Shown: positions 1-9,970, numbered from the stretch's first letter. The stretch is DNA of 64,000 bases from Gigaspora margarita (GCA_009809945.1 WTPW01000090.1:15367-79366); one strand, 5' to 3'. Program-made: numbers and translations. The notes: generated from the sequence alone by a model not told the origin.

Positions 1-83
1 TTTTTTTTACCCAGTGACGGTCAAAACATTATGTAATCGTTAAAGATCTGTTAATCGTTATATATCATTTCAAATAATTCTGA

Positions 84-245
84 TTATAATCGATTTATAG
101 ATATATAACGATTTAATATAAAAAAATGATATATATCGATTTAGATATATATCGATTTTTATCCAATTAATCGATATATAACGATATTTTATAATCGATA
201 TAAAACGATTAAGTGTTATATATCGATTAATATCTATATATAAAA
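84..245. repeat. AT-rich tract with iterated ATCGATATA motif
   Basis: ATCGATTT and ATCGATATAACGAT-like words recur every 15-25 bases across about 160 bases. The open frame across it is pure low-complexity translation (Ile/Tyr/Asn) and is not a gene. No other structure is seen in the first 300 bases. Confidence 0.6.
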
Positions 246-302
246 TTTGCGGATGTATGTAATAATTTAGTATCATTAGTGACTATGTAATAATTGCGTA
301 TT

Positions 303-610
303 TATGAGGTAATTGTTATAGTATTTTAATAAGCATAAGAAATTACTTTTGTTGACTTTCTTTTTGGCTACATCGACCCTTTTCTCCTGCGTCTCAAGAA
401 TGATGCAACTGTTTTAATTGACCTGCTGGGACAGTAGCTGACCTGATATAACATCAGTTTGATTGGTCTGCTAAGACAGTAGCCAAAAATTGTGGCCTGT
501 CGGGACAATAGTCACATATGTAAGTATAGCTTGTCATGGTGACAATATAATTTGTAGTTTAAAAAAAAAAAGGCCAACGCTCAGTAAACTGCATAGGTTG
601 TTCAATATTT
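303..610 (+). repeat. Hairpin-array repeat, degenerate copy
   Basis: This aligns by eye with 9491-9900. Both begin with TATGAGGTAATT, pass a pyrimidine-rich stretch with ACATCGACCC (ACGTCGACCC in the other copy), carry short hairpin units and end at an AACTGCATAGGT-like block. Units here are at 423-437, 468-482, 497-511 (CTGTCGGGACAATAG) and 531-545 (TTGTCATGGTGACAA, a perfect 6-base stem). Spacing is 29-45 bases. No coding potential is seen. The copy is older than the one at 9.5 kb because its stems have decayed. Confidence 0.55.
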
Positions 611-1590
611 TTTCTCAATCATCATTTGCATCTACAGATATAATATAAAAAAAGAACATTTTTTTTATAGTGATTGCCATCACTTTAATCAAGACAAAAA
701 CCTGTTAAAGCATTGTTTGTTCAAACAATTTTCATACAATAAATAAATATGATACTATATGATGCATATCGTGATATTTAAGTGCAGAAATTCACGTTTT
801 ACTGCGTTTAGCATATTGTTCAATCATATATAAAATTTTGTATACCATTTAACTTGCTATAATAAAGCTATCTGTGAAAGATGCACCAATCAGATCTCTT
901 CCAATAAGTGATGCCAATAAGATCTTTGGATCAGGTATAACGTAAAAATCACGCATTTTTAAAAAGTGCTAATGGCTCAAATTTTTGCTTATGAAACTGC
1001 CTACTGCACATTAACAAAAAAATTCTTTGCAAAGTTTCAGTAGAGAATGAATCTTCCTTCGATCATCACCTAACCTTAACATAAGGTTTTATAACTTAAA
1101 AATATTGTGCATATTCGTTGTTTGAATCATCTGATTAATGCATTCTCATGGCCCTACTGGAATAGCTCTATAGTAACCATATACTTTGTGATATTGATAT
1201 TACTCTGTTCCTAGTATATTTATAAAACAATTTAAACAAATTATGTTAATATAGTTATAACAATTTTTGACTATCCTACTTTTAGCTAGCATTACATGTA
1301 CGTTATCTATAAAATTAAATTAATTGATATACAACACAATCATCTGATTTAAAGCATTATACATATTATTGTATTGTAATCCGATTAACCTAATTTTAGT
1401 TAGTATCATTCACAAATTCTACAACAAACAATTTCGCATCATCAAATTAACCAATCAAATCGCATAAAGGGTACATTTGCATAAATAGCCATAATTTTAT
1501 ATTAGTTAGAAAGGGTTAGTTAGAACTTTATTTATTTTTTCGTTTGATATAATTTGTTTTTTGTTTTTGTTTTTGTTTTTTTAATTTGGT
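611..1590. other. AT-rich intergenic DNA, nothing recognised
   Basis: No open frame with gene-like composition, no splice-site series and no terminal inverted repeat was recognised on either strand. Confidence 0.5.
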
Positions 1591-2220
1591 TTATTAATTT
1601 ATTTTATTCCGGCACTTTGTAAAAAAAGAACTCTTACTTCCTGGCGCTTTGCAAAAAACCAACCCAGACTTTTTCAGCACTTCATAACTTTTTTAATATT
1701 TTGCAAGAACATTAATGTAGCTTTTGCAATTTCTAAATTTGCAAAAACACGAACTCTTCCTTCAGAGAAATGAAGATTTGGGGCTTCGTTTATTTTTTTT
1801 TATTAGTTTGCTTATACTTTTTGTTTTTTTGTTAGTTTTTTTTTTATTTATTTTTTTTATTTTATTTATTTCTGACTTCTTCAATACTTTGTGACTTTTT
1901 TAGCACATTACAAGAATACCAGCTTTAACTTCTCTGGCAATTTGTAAGAACATACTAGATTTCTCTGACAATTTGCAAAAACACCAACACTTCTAAAAAA
2001 TGTTTTTTTTTTATTTTTTTCACTTCTTTGAAGTATTTAGAAAAAGAGAGCGAAACAAAGGTTATAGCCAAAACAAAAGAAATAACCAAAGCGAAGATGA
2101 TAGAAAACAAAGAAGTGAAGATAATAGCTAACTATAAAGTGAGCAAAAATAAGTGTGTAGAGTTAGTTTTTTGTATATAGTAATAGAATTAGATGTGATG
2201 AAGTGCAAAAGTAGTTTAAA
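1590..2220 (+). repeat. Dispersed minisatellite-bearing repeat, copy 1
   Basis: A degenerate 30-45 base unit built round GGCACTTTGTAAAAAA and CTTTGCAAAAAACCAACCC is iterated to about 2000. A unique tail follows with AACAAAGGTTATAGCCAAAA and GAAGTGCAAAAG. The same block is found inverted at 32.75-33.65 kb and 45.2-45.96 kb, including the tail at the third site. The ends are not sharp. Confidence 0.5.
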
Positions 2221-2697
2221 ATATTTGTAATAATATAAAAATAATACTATATAATAATACAATATTAATTAAAATATATATTTAATAAATGTAAATTATA
2301 ATGTATAATACATAATAATAAATAAATCTAAAATTTTATAATAAATTGTGAAACTGTGCGAAATATTGTGATACCTGTAAAAAAGCATAATTATGTGAAT
2401 ATGTATATCGTTTATTTATTTTTTAAAAAATTTTGAAAATTTGAAAAATATTGCAAAACAATGTGAAAACATCACATATATGTAAAGTATTATCTCCTGC
2501 AACCCTTTTTTTTATTTGATCTATTTCACAATATTTCGCAATATATTTCGAAATATTACGAAATAAATACCGTAATATTACCATAATATAACATAATATA
2601 TTACGTAATAAACTGTATCAAACGTAAGATTTTTGTTATATTACGGGCTGTAATATCTTATATAAGATTATATATATATAATTCGCTAATGTAGTTT
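2221..2697. other. AT-rich DNA with AATATTTCGCAATATTTCG-like words
   Basis: This contains repeated TTTCGCAATATT and TTTCGAAATATT words (2520-2570) that recur at 24.5-24.7, 33.8-33.97 and 40.65-40.69 kb. No gene is seen. Confidence 0.4.
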
Positions 2698-2868
2698 AGG
2701 TTTATAGAATACTAGAACCAAGACTACAAGTAATATACCCAACCAATTAATGAGAATAGTTATTCAAACATAGATCTTATTTTTTAAATTGTCTCTAGTA
2801 GAATTTGAACTCTAAACCTGCTGGTTAGAAAATAACAACTTAACAACTTTCTTAAGTTATTATACTCT
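2698..2868 (-). mobile_element. tRNA-headed SINE-like element S1, truncated copy 3
   Basis: On the minus strand this matches the first 160-170 bases of the S1 element at 21467. It has a degenerate RNA polymerase III head with a decayed B box (GAGTTCAAATTC), then a TTGGTTGGGTATATTACTTG block matching CAGTTGGGTATATCACCTG in copy 1. The rest of the body is absent, so this is a truncated and old copy. Confidence 0.6.
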
Positions 2869-3391
2869 TTTTTAAAAATATTTTAATAATTACTATACCA
2901 ATTTAATAGTTTTTTTTTTATTTGAATTTTATAAATCTAAGAATCAAATAAAAAATTTATTAAGTTTGGCTTAGTAGTTACTAATTCAAAATTTAAAAAA
3001 AAAGACAACCTGCAAGAGAAATATAAATAATAATTTGAAAATATAAAAAATAATTTTTTTTTGTATAATTTAGACTTTGACTATATGAAAATATTAAATA
3101 CAACCAAACAAATTGTTTTTAAATAAATTATTTTTAAAACTTCAAATTAAATTTTTTAATATTTATCAAATCAAATTTGATAAATTTTTTTTTATTTTAA
3201 TTCTATATAGTTATAGAATTAGATTTAATAATTGCTAAGGTATTTTAATTTAAAATTTTAAAAAAGTTACTAAAAACAATTTGCTTGGTTTTTACTAACC
3301 TTCTATATATTCATAATAAAAATAATAAAATTTCTAATATATAGTCAAACTTCTCTATAGTTATCTTTTCTATAGTCACAAAAATAATATA
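2869..3391. other. AT-rich intergenic DNA
   Basis: AT-rich low-complexity DNA. Bases 3345-3391 hold a partial extra copy of the TIR of the next element (AGTCAAACTTCTCTATAG). No gene is seen. Confidence 0.4.
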
Positions 3392-3562
3392 CAGTCAAAC
3401 CTCTTTATAGTCACCTCCTCTATGGTTACAAAATTAATATAGGTACAAATTTATTTTTACCAATTATCTATAAATATATAAAAAATACCTCTATATTAGT
3501 CACACTTCTTTATAATCACAGTTTTTGTATCCCAATGACGTGCCTATAGAGGGGTTAGACTG
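3392..3562. mobile_element. Tc1/mariner (pogo-like) MITE, TA target
   Basis: Termini are CAGTCAAACCTCTTTATAG and its near complement CTATAGAGGGGTTAGACTG. They are flanked by TA on both sides (3390-3391 and 3563-3564). The short length and lack of an ORF make it a non-autonomous element. Partial inner copies of the same TIR sequence lie at 3345-3391 and 3590-3690. Confidence 0.7.
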
Positions 3563-4188
3563 TAATTACAAATTCATTTTTTACCAATTATTTATAATTG
3601 CTGTATATAAAAAATATCTCAATATTAGTCGCAATTTTTTTATAATCACGGTTTTTTTGTATTCTAAAAGTGTGACTATAAATGAGTTTTTACTGAGTAA
3701 TTAATAACTTTTAATTCAATTTATTTGATTAATTTAATTACCAGAACTATAATTAATTTTGATATAATTTTTAAACTAAATTAAATCAAATATTTTTTAT
3801 GTAATTTGAAATACTTGAAATATTTGAAATATTTGATCAAATCAAATCGTAAATCCTAATTATATATCATAAACCATTTTATATCACTAATTATTCGACT
3901 AAAAGTAGCATATTGCAAAATATACAAAAAGAATCTCTCTAAATACCAACTTGGAGAAATTGAGAAATGGTTCTAATCGTACGCAAAGTCAGGTCGTTTA
4001 CTCCCTACTATTATACTCATTACAATTAAAGTATAAACTAAGTAAACATTTCAATTTCAATTTCAATATATACTTATGGGTATTTACATTTTATATACTA
4101 ATAGATTTGTAAGACGTAAGGTTAAATCGAGTAATTAGACAAAGTAATCTCGGGCATTTTTATCAATAAAAAAAAATTGTACATATGT
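3563..4188. other. AT-rich downstream region of PRE2
   Basis: This holds a decayed copy of the preceding TIR (to about 3690) and TTTGATCAAATCAAAT-type words near 3830. The 3' flank of the PRE2 gene follows. No other gene is seen. Confidence 0.4.
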
Positions 4189-5535
4189 TTATAACCCACA
4201 ATATTCCCAATGTAATTTGCCAACATCGTATAAACCAATAAATTCCCAACCTTGCTCTTTAACATGATAAACTAAATTTTTGAAAATTTAAAATAAGAAA
4301 ATGAAAAATTTTTTAAAAAAACAATTAATGAAATAAATCATTTGAATTATATACATACTTCTAACAGAGCCACCAGAAGCAGCATCTCGATAAGTAGCCT
4401 GATAGATTGAACGTCTACCTAATTCAATAGCATCATTTGTGGATAATTCATAATCTAATCCACTATCTAGTACACCATATGCAAATGTTGAACCGGATCC
4501 AACAGAGAATACGTCATTTTTGTAACGACTACCATCAGAATCAACATAGAACAAATTTGGACCCTATGAAAAAAAATTTTAGAAAAATATGAAAATTGGA
4601 TTTTGAAAAATATATAAGTATATTAAATGCATAAAAATACATACTGTTTTGTCCCAACCAGTAACCATTGTTCCCTAGATAATAAATGAGTTATCCAACC
4701 TGGAATACTATGTAATTATAAACACTAATACAATATTAAAAATAAGAAATTTATCTTTTTACTAAATACCATTGAAATTCCCATCCTTTTATATGGATAT
4801 ACCATATTAGCCAATAATTTAGAAGCAGCAGCGACAGAAATTCGTTCTTTATTTCTCAATTCGTACAATCTAAAAAATAAAGATAGTATTTCAATAAGAT
4901 AATATTTATTATAATATTAATATAGATAATAATTATTAATGTATATAAACTTACCGACAATGTCTGCCAAGTTGTCTTTGCCAGTATTGACAATCGGCAG
5001 CACCGCCGGCCATAGTTCCTAAAAGATATGGATTGATTTCGATGACTTTCTTTACAGTTTGTGAAGCTAAATATTAAAAAAAAGGCATACATAAAAATTA
5101 CATAAATTAGCAATTGCATAGATGTATTGAAGACTAAAGTAATTAAAAAAAAATTTTTTTAATTACCAATATAACTTCCGGCCGAAGCACGCGAATCAAC
5201 AGCAACAATGATGCCGCCTTGAAATTTGAAAGCTAATGTAGTTGTACCATGTTCAATTTTGATACGACACTCTGAATCAGAATTTTCATCGGTGCAGTCT
5301 TTCAAAAATTTGACAGGCTATTTGATTTTGGTATCTGTTATGCACTTAATGAGATATCAAACGAAAACACAAAGTTCAAAATATGTATACTTGCATTTTG
5401 AACTGCAGGAATTTCAAAGACTGGCTGAGAGAATTCTTTAACAGCATCATAAGAGCCGAAACCATCGAGCATACTAATTTCGTCGGCCCAAAAAGTAGGG
5501 GTCTCTTTAAATCTATTCACGAAGGCATCCATCAT
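4189..5535 (-). CDS. PRE2: 20S proteasome subunit beta type-5 (chymotrypsin-like)
   Basis: Catalytic beta5 subunit of the 20S core particle, cleaving after hydrophobic residues inside the barrel. Seven exons are read on the minus strand: 5535-5391, 5298-5167, 5066-4955, 4869-4770, 4674-4645, 4563-4359 and 4271-4189, giving about 268 residues (yeast Pre2 has 287). After a propeptide comes [21 protein letters not shown]. Counting from Thr1, Asp17, Lys33 and Met45 all sit where beta5 needs them. Later blocks [31 protein letters not shown] and SGGSVR also match the family. The start is the first of two ATGs in ATGATGGATGCC. Exon 5 is only 30 bases. All junctions are GT-AG and in phase. An alternative exon-2 start at 5317 would keep a PVKFLKDC segment resembling yeast PQQFLRAH but is out of phase with exon 1. 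Identification is secure; only the first junction is uncertain. Confidence 0.95.
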
Positions 5536-5734
5536 AGAGATAATAGAGAAAGTGAAAAATGGCCCGTCCAAAAAACTTTACCTTACGTACTGTACGTACG
5601 TACGTAGTATTACGTAATGTGCGTCCGTCAAAAACTGGAGTTACACAGAATTCGAGTATTATCGATATCGATATTTTTTTAAATATTAAATCAATTTCAA
5701 CTTTCGATTTGAAAAGTTCACAGAATCTTATTCA
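5536..5734. promoter_or_regulatory. Shared divergent promoter of PRE2 and PRE7
   Basis: Only 199 bases separate the two divergent start codons, so both proteasome genes must use this interval. It contains a self-complementary GTAC run (about 5585-5613, TGTACGTACGTACGTAG then TTACGTAA). No clear match to the yeast Rpn4 box GGTGGCAAA was seen. Co-regulation is an inference from the arrangement. Confidence 0.6.
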
Positions 5735-6815
5735 ATGAATTCTGTCGATTTTTATAACGAAACTTTAACCTCAGTACCTACTGAGCGTGGTTTTTATCCT
5801 TATGAAGCTAATGGCGGGTAGTTGTTATTTAGGATCTTGTGAGATTGATAAGTTTGTCTTCGAATGTTAACCCGTTTGGTTTTGTATATATAACAGTACT
5901 TCATTGGCAATTGCAGGGGAAGATTTTTGTGTAGTAGCTTCAGATACTCGTCAAAGTAACGGTTATCTTATAAATGCACGATATGCACCCAAAGCTTTTA
6001 AAATGTAATCAAATTTGTTATCAAAATCAAAATTTATATATACATATATATATATAATTGAAATTATTTTCAAATTAAAATAATCATAGGTCCGAAAAAG
6101 CGGTATTAGCAAATAGTGGATTTGCAGCTGATGGTAACGCATTGGTTAGAAGACTTACTCAAAGAATTCAGGTAAAAGATGCAATTAAAAAAAATATATT
6201 TATTATTCTTATTATTATTATCTTTCTAAATGAATTTATATAACATTTAGTGGTATAAACATTCCCATGAAAAAGAAATGTCAACAACGGCACTTGCACA
6301 ATTAGTTTCCAATACTTTATACTCTAAACGATTTTTTCCATTTTACACTCAAGTTTTACTTGGCGGTATTGATGAAAATGGTAAATAATAAATTGAAATT
6401 TATGTAATAAATTAAAAATTTTATTAATAATATAATAAATTTATTCTTATATTTAGGTGCAGGTGTAGTATTCAGTTTTGATCCTGTAGGATCTTATGGT
6501 TTAGAAGTTTGTAGAGCTACTGGGACAGCATCTGCATTAATTCAACCGTTTCTGGACAACCAGGTAATGGGTTGTCTTATAAAATTATAGAATATTTTTT
6601 TCACAATTTAATATTTTATTATCATGTAGGTCGAACATAAAAATGTGCAATTTGATGACAAACCACGTATGACTTTAGATAGAGCAATTTGTCTCGCCAA
6701 AGATGCTTTTACATCAGCTACAGAAAGAGATATGTATACTGGAGATCATCTTGAGATTTTTATCATCAAACAAGATGGAATTACTATTGAAAGTTATCCA
6801 TTGAAAAAAGATTAA
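5735..6815 (+). CDS. PRE7: 20S proteasome subunit beta type-6
   Basis: Structural (non-catalytic) beta6 subunit of the 20S proteasome, known as Pre7 in yeast and PSMB1 in animals. Six exons: 5735-5817, 5897-6004, 6090-6171, 6251-6380, 6457-6563 and 6630-6815. All junctions are GT-AG and in phase, giving 231 residues (yeast Pre7 241). Family blocks in order: [95 protein letters not shown] and a C-terminal LKKD like yeast ELKRD. The start is the first ATG, 199 bases from the divergent PRE2 start. Nothing is broken. Confidence 0.95.
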
Positions 6816-7006
6816 TATTACGGTTATTATTATACATTCGTATTACTTTTGATTGTATTCTTCTGTTGATTGAATTAATTTTTTGAAAACAATTAAAGTA
6901 TTGTGTGATTATTTACGAAAAAAAATCATAAAGACTTAAAGATTCGCCATTTCATTAGTCCATTAATTGTTTAATTCGGATATTCGAATATTCGAATATT
7001 CGAATA
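6816..7006. repeat. Short 3' flank of PRE7 with tandem ATTCGAAT
   Basis: This is the transcript end region of PRE7. At 6979-7006 a self-complementary octamer ATTCGAAT-type run is repeated about three times directly beside the next MITE. Confidence 0.5.
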
Positions 7007-7190
7007 TAGTTAACTCTTTCTATAATGAACTGTTGGTTCTGGCTATTAAAAAAAGGTTGCTATATAAAGTTACTATGTTTTCTTAAGAAAACATAACTTT
7101 TTTTATACCGAACTATTATAAAATTCAAAAATTTTTAGTTCATTATATCCAGAGTTCGTTATAGGGAGGTTCGGTATAGAGAGTTGACTG
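7007..7190. mobile_element. Tc1/mariner (pogo-like) MITE, TA target
   Basis: Termini TAGTTAACTCTTTCTATAA and the complement of TATAGAGAGTTGACTG form an imperfect TIR. TA dinucleotides flank both ends (7005-7006 and 7191-7192). An inner inverted pair with TATGTTTTC/GAAAACATA sits near 7075-7095. It has no ORF. It lies between the convergent 3' ends of PRE7 and the DUF1761 gene. Confidence 0.65.
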
Positions 7191-7262
7191 TATTTGTATA
7201 TTCGGTTATTCTCATCGATCATTCCATTCTGTCTCTAATTATAACTCAATCATTATGAAAAA

Positions 7263-7921
7263 TTAAGAAAAATAAAATACAACTAATGCTACACCAACAA
7301 TTTGTAACGCATCGTGAATAGTATCGATCAAAAATAACTTTACAGACATGTTGTATGAAACATAACGCGAAAACGATAAAACGCTTGCAACTATTAATAA
7401 AAGAATTAATGGTAAGAATTTTTTTTAAAAAAAACATTTTAATGAAATCACGTGTATGGTTTACCAATCCAGAGTATTAAGCTCGTAATAATTATATTTT
7501 GGACATCGTTTATCTTTAATTCAAAGATTATGTTTGTTAAGGTTAGAGTCAATATAAATGTCGTTAATATGCTTGCCTTTTCGAGTAATAATTAAAGGAT
7601 TAAATAGAATTAAAAATCGATTTATTTTTGAGAATCGGAAAGTTGGAAAGATGATTGATACCAAAGGACCAGATTGTGGTACATCATAAACAATAGCCTC
7701 TCGTTGAGCAGGAGTAAAATTCTTAGTATGACGAAGATCCATTTGAAGTTTACCACAAACGTTGTATGCATAATAGAACGTTGTAATCACTTTTTTTCGA
7801 TAATTTAGTTAGAACCTCAGTGTAATGTAATAAATTAAAATAATGATGAAAAAGGATTACCTTGAGAAACTATAATTGTCGTAAATAAAGTTAAAATGTT
7901 TGGAAATTGAAATACATCCAT
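7263..7921 (-). CDS. DUF1761-family small multi-pass membrane protein
   Basis: Four minus-strand exons (7921-7861, 7789-7662, 7576-7465, 7390-7263) join in phase with GT-AG introns into a 142-residue protein. I read about four membrane segments: residues about 7-28 (NILTLFTTIIVSQVITTFYY), about 62-82 (PLASILTTFILTLTLTNII), about 88-105 (NIIITSLILWIVASVL) and about 120-141 (HDALQIVGVALVVFYFS). Between the first two lie a basic stretch and a FTPAQREA helix. The layout resembles DUF1761 proteins: a WY/FYY-type first helix, a variable loop, then KLFLID followed by a final helix. Function in that family is unknown. The start is the first ATG after an A-rich leader. No single exon gives a convincing long frame, so the gene is easily missed. 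The gene structure is firm; the family call is moderate. Confidence 0.7.
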
Positions 7922-7998
7922 TTTTTTTTTTTTTGAAATTTTTTAAACCATGAACCTTTATATAAATTTTCCTTAGTCATGAGTTTAATACCAGATAC

Positions 7999-8262
7999 GT
8001 ATGTCCGGTGTTATGCTCAATTTTTATTTTTAGTTAGTATTATTATTTATCGTTATATATTTCTTAATTTGGCATAGTCGGGGTGATCAAAGCTTCAAAC
8101 GAGTGATCGAAGCTCCAAACGAATGATCAAAGCTCCAAACGAGTGATTAATTAAACATATATAAGGGTTTAGTTTCGGCTCATAAAGGGAGAACAGTAGT
8201 GAATGAGTAGTTAACGATTGTAATAATCCGATGTATTTATATTAATAAAGAGAAACCTTACA
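7999..8262 (+). repeat. Possible solo LTR-like fragment with 20-base tandem repeat
   Basis: Three 20-base units of the type GTGATCAAAGCTTCAAACGA (8083-8142) are followed by a TATA-like ATATATAAGG and, about 90 bases on, AATAAAG. That order resembles an LTR U3-R-U5. Boundaries TG...CA are plausible but no target duplication was found. Treated as an old LTR-type fossil with low certainty. Confidence 0.3.
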
Positions 8263-8642
8263 ACTCGAAACTATGTGTGTTAGTTTATAATTTTAAAAAT
8301 CTAACCTTAATCACTTTGTTCACGATCGAACTAAACCGGCACAATTTCTTCAAGCTCTCCCAGCCGACCGTAACACCGGCGATGTCCAAAAAATTTTGTA
8401 TTGTGCGTAACCCGAGCCAAACCGACCTAAATCAGTTTGCCCGAAATCACCAAATTTTACTAATAACCTGCTAACCGAAGTACTAAAGTAAAATTGCTTG
8501 GATTGTAATTTTGCTATAATATTACTTGGCAGTACTAAGCTAGTATTAATGCTCCGCAGGTTCGATCCGAGGTCTGAATCTGAATCTTCGGATTGGCTCG
8601 GATTACACGAAATGCAATTTTTTTGGACACCACTAACTTACT

Positions 8643-8875
8643 AACTCATACAGGAGGGAGTCGAATACGTCGGAGTGCATCGGAATCATGGTCGGCTGGA
8701 TCGGAATCGATCAATTTTGCCCATTATAAAAATTTTTACTAGTAAATCATATCCATTCATTAATTAAAAAATGCCCAGCTGATAATTTTGCTATAGAACC
8801 TGCTTACATAGGGCTAAACGCCGACCTATATCCGACGCATCCGACCCGGAGTTTTGGTGACCCTCCTGAAAATTC
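8643..8875 (+). mobile_element. Mutator-like MITE (family M9), copy 1
   Basis: It starts AACTCATACAGG and ends with the near complement CCTGAAAATTC. The flanking direct repeat CTAACTTACT is at 8633-8642 and 8876-8885. The body shares GCATCGGAATCATGGTCGGC and CAGCTGATAATTTTGCTAT with the copies at 11531 and 20096. A 9-10 base target duplication points to the Mutator superfamily. No ORF. It is inserted in an older repeat whose arms carry GGATTACACGAAA and TTTCGTGTAACCC. Confidence 0.8.
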
Positions 8876-9015
8876 CTAACTTACTGGTTTGTTTTAGTAA
8901 GTTCTGAAGTCGTCTTGCCTTTCGTGTAACCCGAGCTTCCGGAATACGATCCGACGATCCTGATTCGGACCTTGACGGAGCAATAATATAAATCCAGTAC
9001 AGTAATTTGGTGATC

Positions 9016-9245
9016 TTTGCAGGGCAATCCCTGGCCGGATTTAGGTCGGCATTTAGCCCTAGTGGTTAGCAGGTCCTATAGCAAATTATCAGCTGGGCAC
9101 TTTTCACTTAATGAACGAGTAATGAACGGCTATGATTTTTTAAGTAAATTTTTTAGTGATCCTGGTCATTTCTGGCCCTGCCGAACAGGTTTCCGATGCA
9201 TTCCGACTAGGAAATGTTGGGATCTTCCGCGAAATTTCGTGTTAT
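9016..9245 (-). mobile_element. Diverged inverted copy of MITE family M9
   Basis: Reverse complement shares CAGCTGATAATTTGCTATAG, CCTGCTAACCACTAGGGCTAAA and CCGACCTAAATCCG with the three better copies. It is clearly more decayed and its ends and target duplication cannot be fixed. The forward-strand open frame here is accidental. Confidence 0.5.
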
Positions 9246-9298
9246 AGGCGATTTTGAAATCTGATTGGCTAGCGAAATTTTTTAGACTGGCATTTTAA

Positions 9299-9412
9299 AG
9301 CTGCTCGATACGTAAGTATCGAGGCAGCTTTTGTCTCGAATCATCACGAGACAAACATGTGACATGTCCGATCATGTTTGGTCTTTTGACCGATCAAGTG
9401 ATCGATCAGTGA
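9299..9412. repeat. Cluster of short hairpins upstream of the array
   Basis: Consecutive inverted repeats: AAGCTGCTCGATAC/GTATCGAGGCAGCTT, TTGTCTCG/CGAGACAA, ACATGT/ACATGT, GGTC/GACC and TGATCGATCA. These lie just before the hairpin-array repeat and may belong to it, but the degenerate copy at 0.3 kb shows no equivalent. Confidence 0.45.
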
Positions 9413-9490
9413 TGTTCGGTAAGTATGAAGTAATTTTCGTGAGGCGTGTGAAATGGGAAATGAAAAAGGCTAAGTAATTAGTTGAGTAAG

Positions 9491-9900
9491 TATGAGGTAA
9501 TTAATGAATAGATATATTAGTAAGTGATGGAGTTTGTAGGAGAAATAGTCTTTTTTCTTCTGCGAACCCGACATTAGTTCTGGTTACGTCGACCCTCCCT
9601 CCCTGCCCAATTAGCTACCAAAATTGACCTGTCGGGACGACAGTCATATAAGGAGCTAGGGCCGATGTGGCTATATTTGTTTGAATAATTGGCCTGTNGA
9701 GACGACAGTCAGTTATACAGAACTCCAACACTTCAATGGCCTGTCGGGACGACAGTCATATGTGAAGCTGGTTTGTGGCCTGTCGGGACGATAGTCACTG
9801 GTATAGAGTTTTAATGGCCTGTCGGGACGACAGTCATAAAAAGTAACAAAAAGAATATTGCCCGATGCTAGAAAAACTGCGTAGGTGCTCGACTAGCAGG
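9491..9900 (+). repeat. Hairpin-array repeat, better copy
   Basis: Five units with the core CTGTCGGGACGACAG (6-base perfect stems, GGA loop) lie at 9629-9643, 9694-9708, 9741-9755, 9780-9794 and 9819-9833, with unit starts 65, 47, 39 and 39 bases apart. Each is normally preceded by GG or GA and followed by TCA; the spacers differ. A pyrimidine-rich GTCGACCCTCCCTCCCTG stretch precedes the array, and GAAAAACTGCGTAGGTGC closes it. The 0.3-kb copy has the same order. One base in unit 2 (9698) is an N. I do not recognise the family; no coding frame runs through it. Confidence 0.7.
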
Positions 9901-9970
9901 AGAAAACACCCAGATGTATTTCCGTAGAAGTCTCCAGAAAATGAGAGACAAAACAAAAATACTGAAAACT

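Noticed and set aside
6979-7006. Heat-shock element (GAA/TTC array)
   Set aside because: The GAATATTCGAATATTC run lacks the two-base spacing on both sides of TTC needed for the nGAAnnTTCnnGAAn pattern, and it lies downstream of both neighbouring genes.
9629-9833. CRISPR-like array (short repeats with different spacers)
   Set aside because: Spacer lengths vary from about 24 to 50 bases, the units are short hairpins, there are no cas genes and the host is a eukaryote.
9300-9900. Hammerhead ribozyme or retrozyme
   Set aside because: No CTGATGA...GAAA core was found in the right arrangement.
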